From an uncultured Carboxylicivirga sp. (GTDB taxonomy: Bacteria; Bacteroidota; Bacteroidia; Bacteroidales; Marinilabiliaceae), in assembly GCF_963674565.1 (NCBI RefSeq), contig NZ_OY771430.1, forward strand, positions 5,704,001-5,768,000: a DNA stretch of 64,000 nt. Reading direction: 5' to 3'. The position numbers and the translations under genes were made by a program. The notes below the pieces were generated by a model. That model made no database searches. It had not been told where the DNA came from and saw only the letters and a program-made list of their open reading frames with translations. Position 1 is the first letter of the stretch. Each line of letters opens with the position of its first letter. Of this stretch, positions 44,896 to 53,179 are shown piece after piece.

Positions 44896-45064
44896 TCTAT
44901 TATTATTTAAATGATGGAAAATTGCAGTGAATAGTAGCTTGTTAGATTTGTGTGTGTAATAGAATGTATTTGTATATCAATTAAATAAGTATAATAGTGA
45001 TTTAGGAAGAATAGTAAAAGTTTATCTGAATGATAAAATAGTATTTATTAGTGATGTAAAAATA

Positions 45065-45096
45065 CTTGTTGAAGCTTATATGTGGAGCTACTTTTG
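45065..45096 (+). promoter_or_regulatory. Promoter of the first mannan operon
   Basis: CTTG (45065-45068), a 20-bp gap, then TACTTTTG (45089-45096); 30 bp before the GH26 ATG. The spacing and sequence repeat those at 60785-60816 ahead of the other GH26 gene. Confidence 0.55.
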
Positions 45097-45125
45097 TTTA
45101 AAATTTTAATTGCTATCCAGGTTGT

Positions 45126-46229
45126 ATGAAGATGTGTTTTAATAAGATCTACTGTCTTTTTCTTATGGTGGTTATTACAACGGTTGCCTGTGATGATCAA
45201 TCTGAGGAAAAAACGGGTCGCCAAGAGTTGATAGAAAGACTGCAGAATATAAAAGGGAAAGGTATATTATTTGGTCATCAGGATGATTTGGCATATGGCA
45301 TCAATTGGAAATATGTTGATGGACAATCGGATGTTAAACGTATTGCCGGGGATTATCCTGCTTTGTTTGGATGGGAATTGGGAGGATTAGAGCGGGGAGA
45401 TGCTTGTAATCTGGATAGTGTGCCTTTTGATGTGATGCGGAGTCTGGCTATAAAGGCTTCTCAAAATGGAGGTATTAATACTTTTAGCTGGCATCCATAT
45501 TCACTTATTAATGGCGAAAACTCATGGAACACAGATACAACTGTTGTTAAATATATCATTCCACGTGGAGAATATCACAATGAATTTATCAGACAGTTAG
45601 ATAAGTTGGCTGTATTTCTGAATTCTTTTCAGATGGAGGATGGAAAGAAGATGCCGTTTATCTTTCGCCCTTGGCATGAAATGGACGGAAGCTGGTTTTG
45701 GTGGGGTAGTAAACATTGTACTTCCGATGAGTTTAAAGCACTTTTTCGTTTTACGATTGATTATCTGAAAAATGAAAAGGGCATGGATCAGATGGCAATA
45801 GCTTATTCGCCTGATTGTAGTTTTAATTCGCTTAATGAATACCTTACCTGGTATCCGGGTGATGAGTATGTCGATATTGTGGGGATGGATAATTATTATG
45901 ATTTACGGGTAGGAGGAGATGTTGATGCAGCCATTAAAAAGCTTCAGATAGTGGTTGGATACGCAAATCAAAAGGGGAAAATCTCAGCCTTAACCGAATC
46001 AGGGATTGAAAATGTTGCAGATACAACCTGGTATACCCAAAAATTAGGTGTTGTGTTAAAGGATAGTCTGGTGGCTGCAAATCTTAGTTATGCTATGGTT
46101 TGGCGCAACGATCCGGATGTTCATTTCTTTTTCCCATATCCGAAACATCCGGGAGCAGTTTATGCAAAAGAATTTATAGATCAGGATCATATCTGGTTAT
46201 TAAATGATCTGGTTGAAGCAGAAAAATAG
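45126..46229 (+). CDS. GH26 endo-beta-1,4-mannanase, lipoprotein
   Basis: A 367-residue lipoprotein (signal MCFNKIYCLFLMVVITTVAC, then acidic DDQSEEK, suggesting surface export). The catalytic barrel has GKGILFGHQDDLAYGI, FSWHPYS, the acid/base Glu in FRPWHEMDGSWFWWG, IAYSPDCSF, YVDIVGMDNYYDL, and the nucleophile Glu in SALTESGIEN. GH26 enzymes cut beta-1,4-mannan and often release mannobiose. Gene order GH26, GH130, GPH transporter matches the mannobiose pathway described in Bacteroides fragilis, where a mannobiose-releasing GH26 feeds the epimerase and phosphorylase. It is first in the operon. Confidence 0.92.
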   Translation: MKMCFNKIYCLFLMVVITTVACDDQSEEKTGRQELIERLQNIKGKGILFGHQDDLAYGINWKYVDGQSDVKRIAGDYPALFGWELGGLERGDACNLDSVPFDVMRSLAIKASQNGGINTFSWHPYSLINGENSWNTDTTVVKYIIPRGEYHNEFIRQLDKLAVFLNSFQMEDGKKMPFIFRPWHEMDGSWFWWGSKHCTSDEFKALFRFTIDYLKNEKGMDQMAIAYSPDCSFNSLNEYLTWYPGDEYVDIVGMDNYYDLRVGGDVDAAIKKLQIVVGYANQKGKISALTESGIENVADTTWYTQKLGVVLKDSLVAANLSYAMVWRNDPDVHFFFPYPKHPGAVYAKEFIDQDHIWLLNDLVEAEK

Positions 46230-46268
46230 AGTGAGTAATCATAGTATTGAAAGAATTATAATAATGTT

Positions 46269-47462
46269 ATGAGAGAAGATGTTTTTGAGTCACGCCTCAA
46301 AAAGGTTAAAAAGAAACACCGAAAGGTTATTAATAAGCATAACAAGGCTTTATTCAGTGAAAACGGAATTTATACCCGTTATAAATATCCTGTAATTACA
46401 CGAAATCATGTGCCATTGCACTGGCGTTTTGATTTGAATAAAGAGACCAATCCTTATTTTATGGAGCGCATTGGTTTCAATGCTGCTTTTAATGCAGGAG
46501 CCATTAAATTGAATGGAAAGTATTTGATGGTCGTTCGGGTTGAAGGTAATGATAGAAAGTCGTTTTTTGCAGTAGCTGAAAGTGACAATGGAATAGATGG
46601 ATTTACCTTTTGGGATAAACCAATAGCAATGCCTCAGACCGATAATTGGGATACGAATGTATATGATATGCGCTTAACACAGCATGATGATGGATGGATT
46701 TATGGTGTGTTTTGTACAGAGCGTAAAGACCCTGATGCACCCGACGGTGATACCAGTAGTGCTGCAGCTGCAGCAGGTATTGCACGAACCCGTGATTTAA
46801 TAGAGTGGGAGCGACTTCCTGATTTGATCTCCACAACAGGCCAACAACGCAATGTGGTACTATTTCCTCATTTGATTGATGGGAAATATGCTTTTTATAC
46901 TCGTCCTCAGGATGGTTTTATCGATACAGGTAAAGGAGGAGGAATTGGTTTTGGATTGTCTGATACCATCGAAAAAGCTGAGGTGAAAGAAGAGGTAATT
47001 GTGGATGCTAAAACCTATCATACCATTTATGAAGTAAAAAATGGATTAGGCCCAGCTCCAATAAAAACCGAACATGGTTGGTTGCAACTGGCTCATGGGG
47101 TACGTAATACTGCTGCAGGTTTGCGATATACCTTGTATGTATTTATGACTGATTTGGAAAAACCCTGGATGGTTACTCATAAGCCAAACGGACATTTTAT
47201 TTCACCTTTAAAGGATGAGCGTGTGGGTGATGTTTCCAATGTAGTGTTTGCCAATGGATGGATTGCCGATGAAGATGGAAAAGTATTTATTTACTACGCT
47301 TCATCTGATACTCGTATGCATGTGGCTACTACAACCATTGATAAGTTGGTTGACTATTGTTTGAATACACCAGAGGATAAGTTGCATTCGCACCTGAGTG
47401 TTCAAACAATCCATGAGTTGATTGATAAGAATAAGGATTTTATGGATCTGCTAAATTTTTAA
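46269..47462 (+). CDS. GH130 4-O-beta-D-mannosyl-D-glucose phosphorylase
   Basis: A 397-residue protein with no signal peptide, hence cytoplasmic. The five-bladed propeller of GH130 is evident: FNAGAIKLNGKYLMVVRVEG, WDTNVYDMRLTQHDDGWIYG, SSAAAAAGIARTRDLIEWER, NVVLFPHLIDGKYAFYTRPQ, YEVKNGLGPAPIKTEHGWLQ and VFIYYASSDTRMHVATTTID. The N-terminal stretch and these motifs fit GH130 subfamily 1, which phosphorolyses mannosyl-glucose to mannose-1-phosphate and glucose. The cellobiose 2-epimerase at the window's end would supply the mannosyl-glucose from mannobiose. A hairpin (47484-47510) follows the stop. Confidence 0.92.
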   Translation: MREDVFESRLKKVKKKHRKVINKHNKALFSENGIYTRYKYPVITRNHVPLHWRFDLNKETNPYFMERIGFNAAFNAGAIKLNGKYLMVVRVEGNDRKSFFAVAESDNGIDGFTFWDKPIAMPQTDNWDTNVYDMRLTQHDDGWIYGVFCTERKDPDAPDGDTSSAAAAAGIARTRDLIEWERLPDLISTTGQQRNVVLFPHLIDGKYAFYTRPQDGFIDTGKGGGIGFGLSDTIEKAEVKEEVIVDAKTYHTIYEVKNGLGPAPIKTEHGWLQLAHGVRNTAAGLRYTLYVFMTDLEKPWMVTHKPNGHFISPLKDERVGDVSNVVFANGWIADEDGKVFIYYASSDTRMHVATTTIDKLVDYCLNTPEDKLHSHLSVQTIHELIDKNKDFMDLLNF

Positions 47463-47483
47463 ACATTATCTTTAATTGACATA

Positions 47484-47510
47484 AAAGCTCCTTATGACTT
47501 GAGGAGCTTT
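47484..47510 (+). other. Nine-bp hairpin between GH130 and transporter genes
   Basis: AAAGCTCCT (47484-47492) pairs with AGGAGCTTT (47502-47510). The tail is CCCCT, not T-rich, so it is more likely an mRNA-stability element than a terminator. Confidence 0.5.
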
Positions 47511-47534
47511 CCCCTATGCTAACAAACTAAATTT

Positions 47535-48911
47535 ATGAATGATAACGTTACCCTGAGAGAGAAGATCGGATATGGTTTTGGCGATGCTGCCTCATCAATG
47601 TTCTGGAAAGTATTTTCAATATTTCTGCCTATTTTTTATACCGATGTCTTTGGAATATCTGCAGCAGCGGTAGGTACTATGTTGTTGGTTACCCGTATCT
47701 GGGATACAGCCAACGATCCGATTATGGGTATTATTGGTGACAGAACTAATTCAAAATGGGGTAAATTTCGTCCTTATCTTCTTTGGATTTCCGTACCCTT
47801 TGGATTGGCCGGAGTGTTAATGTTTACGACTCCTGACTTAGGTGTGACCGGTAAATTGATCTATGCCTATATAACTTATACCATTATGATGATGGCTTAT
47901 ACGGCTATTAATGTGCCATATGCCAGTATGTTAGGTGTGATGTCACCAAAATCAAATGATCGCACTTCGTTTGCGTCGTATCGTATGGTTTTTGCTTTTG
48001 CCGGAAGTATTCTGGTAGTAGCAACCTACCAACCAATGGTTGATTTCTTTAAAGGAATTGTAACTGAACAAACTTCTTATCAACTTACCATGTTTGTTGT
48101 AGGTTTGGTTGCTATTTTGTTTTTCATACTAACCTTTTCGTGGACCCGTGAGCGTATTTCTCCTCCCAAAAATCAGCAAAATAATTTAAAAGAAGATCTA
48201 AAAAATCTTGGTAAAAATATTCCCTGGTTTGTTTTATTGGGTGCTGGTGTGGCTACACTTATTTTTAATTCGGTAAGAGATGGTGTTGCTTTGTATTATT
48301 TCAAATACTTTGTAGGTGATGAATCGGTTGTTGAGTGGACGGCTACAACCATAAGTTACAGCACTGCATATTTGTTTTTAGGGCAGACCACCAATATGAT
48401 TGGAGTTATGATGGCAAAGCCCGTTTCGGCAATCATAGGTAAGCGAAAAACATTTATGTATGCGATGTTTATTGCAGCTGCTTTGAGTGGAGTATTTTAT
48501 TATATCGATAAGGATGGACTTGTGATGATGTATGTGTTGCAGGCCCTAATCAGTTTTTGTGCTGGTATTATCTTTCCTTTATTATGGTCGATGTATGCCG
48601 ATTCAGCTGATTATTCACAATGGAAAACAGGCAGAAGAGCTACAGGGTTGGTGTTTTCGGCTTCCAGTATGACTCAAAAGCTGGGCTGGACAATAGGAGG
48701 TTCTGTAACTCTTTGGTTGCTTTCTTATTATGGTTTTGAAGCTAATGTGGAACAATCAGCTGAAACACTGGACGGTATAAAATATATGATGAGTTATTTT
48801 CCAGGTATAGCAGCCTTAATTTCCGGGTTGGTAATGTTCTTCTATCAGTTGAGTGATGATAAGATGGAGGTAATCATTTCAGATCTGGATAAGCGCCGCT
48901 CTGAAGAATAA
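47535..48911 (+). CDS. GPH-family (MelB-like) sugar:cation symporter
   Basis: A 458-residue inner-membrane transporter with about 12 membrane helices. Family motifs include LREKIGYGFGDAASSMFWKV, RIWDTANDPIMGIIGDRTNS, WGKFRPYLLW and ALISFCAGIIFPLLWSMYAD followed by SADYSQWKTGRRATGLVFSA. GPH carriers import disaccharides with Na+ or H+. Between a mannosyl-glucose phosphorylase and a periplasmic mannosidase, the obvious cargo is mannobiose from the periplasm. The GH2 gene starts 29 bp after it. Confidence 0.92.
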   Translation: MNDNVTLREKIGYGFGDAASSMFWKVFSIFLPIFYTDVFGISAAAVGTMLLVTRIWDTANDPIMGIIGDRTNSKWGKFRPYLLWISVPFGLAGVLMFTTPDLGVTGKLIYAYITYTIMMMAYTAINVPYASMLGVMSPKSNDRTSFASYRMVFAFAGSILVVATYQPMVDFFKGIVTEQTSYQLTMFVVGLVAILFFILTFSWTRERISPPKNQQNNLKEDLKNLGKNIPWFVLLGAGVATLIFNSVRDGVALYYFKYFVGDESVVEWTATTISYSTAYLFLGQTTNMIGVMMAKPVSAIIGKRKTFMYAMFIAAALSGVFYYIDKDGLVMMYVLQALISFCAGIIFPLLWSMYADSADYSQWKTGRRATGLVFSASSMTQKLGWTIGGSVTLWLLSYYGFEANVEQSAETLDGIKYMMSYFPGIAALISGLVMFFYQLSDDKMEVIISDLDKRRSEE

Positions 48912-48940
48912 ATAAGAAATTTTCAAAAAAATCCCATGTT

Positions 48941-51532
48941 ATGAAAAAGCTAATTGTTGCCTCGATGTGTGTATTAGGTTTACTAAATGCATGTCAGCAA
49001 CCCCAATCAGAAACCATGATAGTGAAGCAATTAAATGATGGCTGGACTTATCAGCAGGTAAACGGTGATTATTCAGGTAATGCCACAGTACCCGGTACAA
49101 TACATACCGATTTGTTGAACAATGGTCAGATAGAAGATCCATTTTATCGAACCAATGAAAAAGATCTTCAATGGATTGATAAAGAAGATTGGGTATATCA
49201 AACTGTTTTCAGTATTGATGACCAAACCATACAACACGACAGATTGGTGCTTCATTTTTATGGTTTGGATACTTATGCTGATGTTTATTTGAATGATTCT
49301 TTGGTGTTGAGTGCTTTCAATATGCATCGTCAGTGGGAAGCGGATATTAAGGAATTTGCCAAAGCGGGTGAAAATAAGCTGAAAGTATATTTGCATTCTC
49401 CTATAAAGAAAGGTCTTGAATTATATGATGCAGCTGCTTATGCTTACCCGGCATCAAATGATCAGTCAGAAAATGGAGGACTGGGAGATAAAAAAGTCTC
49501 TGTTTTTACCCGTAAAGCTGGTTATCATTACGGCTGGGATTGGGGACCTCGTTTTGTTACCTCTGGTATATGGCGTCCTGTTGAATTGATGGCATGGAAT
49601 GATGCAAAAGTAACCTCTTTGCAGATCAAACAGCCAATGGTAAATGCTGAGAAAGCAGAGTTAGAGGCGGTGGTTGAGGTTAATTCCGAATCATCTGCAT
49701 CGGTTGAGATGGAGTTGTTTAATAGTAAGGATCAAAAGATGATTCTTAGTCAGACAGCTGAATTAACTTCAGGTAATAATGTAATTGAACTTCCTTTTGA
49801 GATTGAAAAGCCAAAATTATGGTGGAGTAATGGATTGGGTGAAGCTAATATGTATGATTTTGAGGTTCGCATTAAAAAAGGAAATAAGTTAATTGCTGAT
49901 AAAAAAGTATCAACAGGTATTCGGTCAATTAAGCTGGTTCGCGAGAAAGACGGTAAAGGAGAGTCCTTTTTGTTTGAATTAAATGGATTAAGAGTGTTTG
50001 CCAAGGGAGCTAATTACATACCAAATGATAATTTTCTCCCAAGAGTGTCTGAAAAGGATTATCAAAAAGTTATTGCTGACGCTGTAAATGCCAATATGAA
50101 CATGTTGCGTATTTGGGGAGGTGGTATTTATGAAAATGATTATTTCTACGATCTGTGCGACCGTAACGGAATTCTAATCTGGCAGGATTTTATGTTTGCC
50201 TGTTCAATGTATCCTGGTGATGAAGTATTTTTAAACAATGTAAGAGAGGAGGCGATTGATAATGTAAAACGCTTGCGTAATCATCCATCTATTGCTTTAT
50301 GGTGTGGAAATAACGAGATAAACACTGCATGGAATTATTACAGCGAAGGAGGTTGGGGTTGGAAGCAGAGATATACCAAAGAACAACAGGACGAGATTCA
50401 AAAAGCCTATTTGGATGTGTTTCATAAAATTTTGCCAAAGGTAATTGCTGAGAATGATTCTGATATTGCTTACTGGCCTTCGTCACCACAGGCTGGTTAT
50501 GAGCCAGATCAACATGCTGGCTACGAAACCACATCAGGTGATATGCATTATTGGGGAGTATGGCATGGTTTACATCCTTTTGAAGATTTTAAAAAGTATA
50601 AAGCAAGGTTTATTAGTGAATATGGTTTTCAGTCATTTCCTGATTTTGAAACCGTGCAAACTTATGCTATCCCGGAAGATTATGATATTGAGTCGGAGGT
50701 AATGGCAGCTCATCAGCGAAGCGGTATCGGAAATCTGAGAATTAAAGAATACATGAGTTGGGAGTATAAAAATGTACCTGCTGATTTTGAGCAGTTTTTA
50801 TATATGAGTCATGTTTTACAGGCTCGTGCTGCTAAAATGGCCGTAGAAGCTCACAGACGTGAAATGCCATATTGCATGGGAACATTATATTGGCAGATTA
50901 ATGATTGCTGGCCGGTTGCAAGCTGGAGTAGTACGGATTATTATCATAAGTGGAAAGCAATGCATTATGCTGTCAAAAGGGGTTATGAACCTGTGATTGT
51001 TTCGGCTGATGTGAAAGCTGATGGTGTCGATGTTTATCTGGTTTCTGATTATCACCAAAAAGAGGATGTGCACTTAAAGGTTAGTGTTGTGAAGTTGAAC
51101 GGTGAGGAAGTGGCTGATTTTGAAGAAGACGTAGTGCTGGAGGCAAATACTTCTTCGATGGTCAAGTCTCTGGGTTATGAGGAATTATTGAAGGGTGTTA
51201 AAAAAGAAGAAGTTATATTGCACATGGAGGCAAAAAGAGGGGATGAGGTTTTAGCGTATAATATGGCTTTTTTAGTTAAGCCAAAGTTTATGGACCTCCC
51301 TAAAGTAGAATTGAGTCATGCTTTGAGAAAAGAAGGTGATAAATTATATCTTGATTTGTCTGCAGATAAAATGGTCTTTAGCCTATATGTTAAGGTCAAA
51401 AATAAACAAGCGGAATTCTCTGATAATTACTTTAATATGTTGCCAGGAGTGAAGTATACCATAGAAATTAATGGTGTGGATACTGTTTCGGAAAATGATA
51501 TTGAATTGATGCATCTTCAAATGGTAAAATAA
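48941..51532 (+). CDS. GH2 beta-mannosidase lipoprotein
   Basis: An 863-residue enzyme with a lipoprotein signal (MKKLIVASMCVLGLLNAC) whose mature start (QQPQSET) is not acidic, pointing to the periplasmic face. GH2 sugar-binding and Ig-like domains (about 25-290; AGYHYGWDWGPRFVTSGIWR) precede the barrel with RIWGGGIYENDYFYDLCDRN, the acid/base Glu in WCGNNEINTAW, and the nucleophile Glu in ISEYGFQSFPDFET. YCMGTLYWQINDCWPVASWS is a beta-mannosidase hallmark. It would remove mannose from non-reducing ends of imported oligomers. A hairpin lies just past its stop, before the GH5 gene. Confidence 0.92.
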   Translation: MKKLIVASMCVLGLLNACQQPQSETMIVKQLNDGWTYQQVNGDYSGNATVPGTIHTDLLNNGQIEDPFYRTNEKDLQWIDKEDWVYQTVFSIDDQTIQHDRLVLHFYGLDTYADVYLNDSLVLSAFNMHRQWEADIKEFAKAGENKLKVYLHSPIKKGLELYDAAAYAYPASNDQSENGGLGDKKVSVFTRKAGYHYGWDWGPRFVTSGIWRPVELMAWNDAKVTSLQIKQPMVNAEKAELEAVVEVNSESSASVEMELFNSKDQKMILSQTAELTSGNNVIELPFEIEKPKLWWSNGLGEANMYDFEVRIKKGNKLIADKKVSTGIRSIKLVREKDGKGESFLFELNGLRVFAKGANYIPNDNFLPRVSEKDYQKVIADAVNANMNMLRIWGGGIYENDYFYDLCDRNGILIWQDFMFACSMYPGDEVFLNNVREEAIDNVKRLRNHPSIALWCGNNEINTAWNYYSEGGWGWKQRYTKEQQDEIQKAYLDVFHKILPKVIAENDSDIAYWPSSPQAGYEPDQHAGYETTSGDMHYWGVWHGLHPFEDFKKYKARFISEYGFQSFPDFETVQTYAIPEDYDIESEVMAAHQRSGIGNLRIKEYMSWEYKNVPADFEQFLYMSHVLQARAAKMAVEAHRREMPYCMGTLYWQINDCWPVASWSSTDYYHKWKAMHYAVKRGYEPVIVSADVKADGVDVYLVSDYHQKEDVHLKVSVVKLNGEEVADFEEDVVLEANTSSMVKSLGYEELLKGVKKEEVILHMEAKRGDEVLAYNMAFLVKPKFMDLPKVELSHALRKEGDKLYLDLSADKMVFSLYVKVKNKQAEFSDNYFNMLPGVKYTIEINGVDTVSENDIELMHLQMVK

Positions 51533-51538
51533 TATCTG

Positions 51539-51569
51539 GATCTGCCTGTAAGATTTTTGCAGGCAGATC
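51539..51569 (+). other. Ten-bp hairpin between GH2 and GH5 genes
   Basis: GATCTGCCTG (51539-51548) pairs perfectly with CAGGCAGATC (51560-51569), loop of 11. A broken T-run (ATTAATATCTTTTTT) starts after it, so partial termination is possible. Confidence 0.55.
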
Positions 51570-51587
51570 ATTAATATCTTTTTTACA

Positions 51588-52568
51588 ATGTCTATGAGAG
51601 TGTTAATAAATTATTCGGTTTTACTGATTGTAATAATTTTTTCTGGTTGTAACCTATCGCCTGATAAAGATGGTTTCCGAGTAGAAAATGGCAGGTTGAT
51701 CGATGCTCAGGGGCAGGCATTTGTCATAAGAGGCATGAATATGCCTCATGCATGGTTTCCTGAAAAATCTTACAGAGCTCTTGATGAACTGGTAAAGTAC
51801 AATGTCAATTGTGTAAGAATAGTGTGGGAGGCTGATCTTGCTGTAGATGATCTGCAAAAAATAGTAGAGAGATGTATTGATTTGCAAATGATTCCAATGA
51901 TTGAATTGCATGATGTAACAGGAGATTCAACCGATGCAAAACTTTTGGATGTGGTACAGTATTTTGTTTCTGATGAAATGAAAAGCCTTGTGCATAGATA
52001 TGAGAGATATTTACTAGTGAATATTGCTAATGAATGGGGTAATCACAATACTTCGGATGAGTATTGGCGTGATGCTTATAAAAAAGCAATAGCTCAAATG
52101 CGTCAGGCAGGTTATAAAACTACTATTGTAATTGATGCTCCTGGCTGGGGGCAGAATATATCACCAGTTATCAAATATGGACAGGAATTACTTGATTTTG
52201 ATCCTCAGCATAATTTATTGTTTTCTGTTCATATGTATGGCTCCTGGAATGATGATGCTGAAATTGAAAAGGAACTTACTAAAGTTCATTATTTAAATTT
52301 ACCAATTATTGTGGGAGAATTTGGCTACAACTATAATAATGGTGACAATAATCTCAGTTGTAAGGTAAATCACAAAAAAGTATTAGAGGTTTGTAATAAT
52401 CTCGAAATTGGTTACTTGCCATGGTCGTGGACAGGAAATAATAAGGAGAATCAATGGTTGGATATTGTTTCGAGAGAAGATTGGAGCTCGTTAACCGAAT
52501 GGGGAGAAGAAATTTTATTGGCTTCTAAAGGAATTAAAGAAACTGCAAAAAAGGCTACTGTTTATTAA
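51588..52568 (+). CDS. GH5 subfamily 8-like endo-beta-mannanase, lipoprotein
   Basis: A 326-residue lipoprotein (LLIVIIFSGC, then NLSPDKD). The barrel matches bacterial GH5_8 mannanases: RLIDAQGQAFVIRGMNMPHA, NVNCVRIVWEADLAVDDLQK, MIPMIELHDVTGDS, LLVNIANEWGNHNTSDEYWR (acid/base Glu in NEW), VIDAPGWGQNISPV, LLFSVHMYGSWNDDA, IIVGEFGYNYNNGD (nucleophile Glu) and LPWSWTGNN. It cuts internal beta-1,4-mannosyl links. It ends the first mannan operon; ATG 51594 is a second possible start. Surface or periplasmic location is not settled, as the residues after Cys are only partly acidic. Confidence 0.9.
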   Translation: MSMRVLINYSVLLIVIIFSGCNLSPDKDGFRVENGRLIDAQGQAFVIRGMNMPHAWFPEKSYRALDELVKYNVNCVRIVWEADLAVDDLQKIVERCIDLQMIPMIELHDVTGDSTDAKLLDVVQYFVSDEMKSLVHRYERYLLVNIANEWGNHNTSDEYWRDAYKKAIAQMRQAGYKTTIVIDAPGWGQNISPVIKYGQELLDFDPQHNLLFSVHMYGSWNDDAEIEKELTKVHYLNLPIIVGEFGYNYNNGDNNLSCKVNHKKVLEVCNNLEIGYLPWSWTGNNKENQWLDIVSREDWSSLTEWGEEILLASKGIKETAKKATVY

Positions 52569-52699
52569 ATAATATTGGCTTAGTTTTCCAATGAATGCTA
52601 TTTTATTTTAGGGATAAAAGCTTCCTATCCTGATTTGATGTGCTTCTACATGTTTGTTCCTACCTTGGAAGCGACTACTTATCTAAAAAAATTAAAGGT

Positions 52700-52730
52700 C
52701 ACTATTAATTATTTGAGATAATTAATAGTG
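52700..52730. repeat. Perfect 13-bp inverted repeat, 5-base loop
   Basis: CACTATTAATTAT (52700-52712) and ATAATTAATAGTG (52718-52730) with loop TTGAG. It has no T-run, so it could be a regulator site or the 3' end of an RNA rather than a normal terminator. Confidence 0.65.
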
Positions 52731-53081
52731 TTACTATGATAATTACAATGAATATTGTAATTCTGTTTAAACTTTTCGTACGTTTCCTAAAACGTTAAAA
52801 ATATAAAATTAAAATTATCAAATGTAACAAAATTAATATTGCATATAAATAGTATAAAATTGCAATAACGACAAATGTGTATTAGCAATATGCGTATGTT
52901 AGTTATTAGCATTATTCTACTTCCTTAAACTCCCGATATACAAAGGTAGTTATCCTAAGAATTTTATATTAGTGTGTTGTGCATGGGTTTTGTTCTGTGA
53001 GATTTGTTTTCTTATCGGTTTTTGTGATTTTCATTAGGGATGTATAAATATGCATTAAATTTTTCAAGTGGAAGATATAAT

Positions 53082-53115
53082 GTTGAAAATGTGAAATAAA
53101 AAATGTATAAATTTG
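53082..53115 (+). promoter_or_regulatory. Promoter of the mannan susCD operon
   Basis: GTTG (53082-53085), 22-bp gap, then TAAATTTG (53108-53115), an exact TAnnTTTG; 64 bp before the susC ATG. Confidence 0.5.
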
Positions 53116-53179
53116 TTAACTGTTGATAGTGTATAAAATACAATAACAAAATTAAATCAGTTAATCTAAATCAAATCTT

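Larger units (their letters stand above)
52569..53179. other. 611-bp regulatory gap between the two mannan operons
   Basis: Gene-free, very AT-rich. It holds a perfect 13-bp inverted repeat at 52700-52730 and a promoter-like pair at 53082-53115. I see no RNA gene or ORF with support. Its length is large for this tightly packed region, suggesting complex control or a small RNA. Confidence 0.5.
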
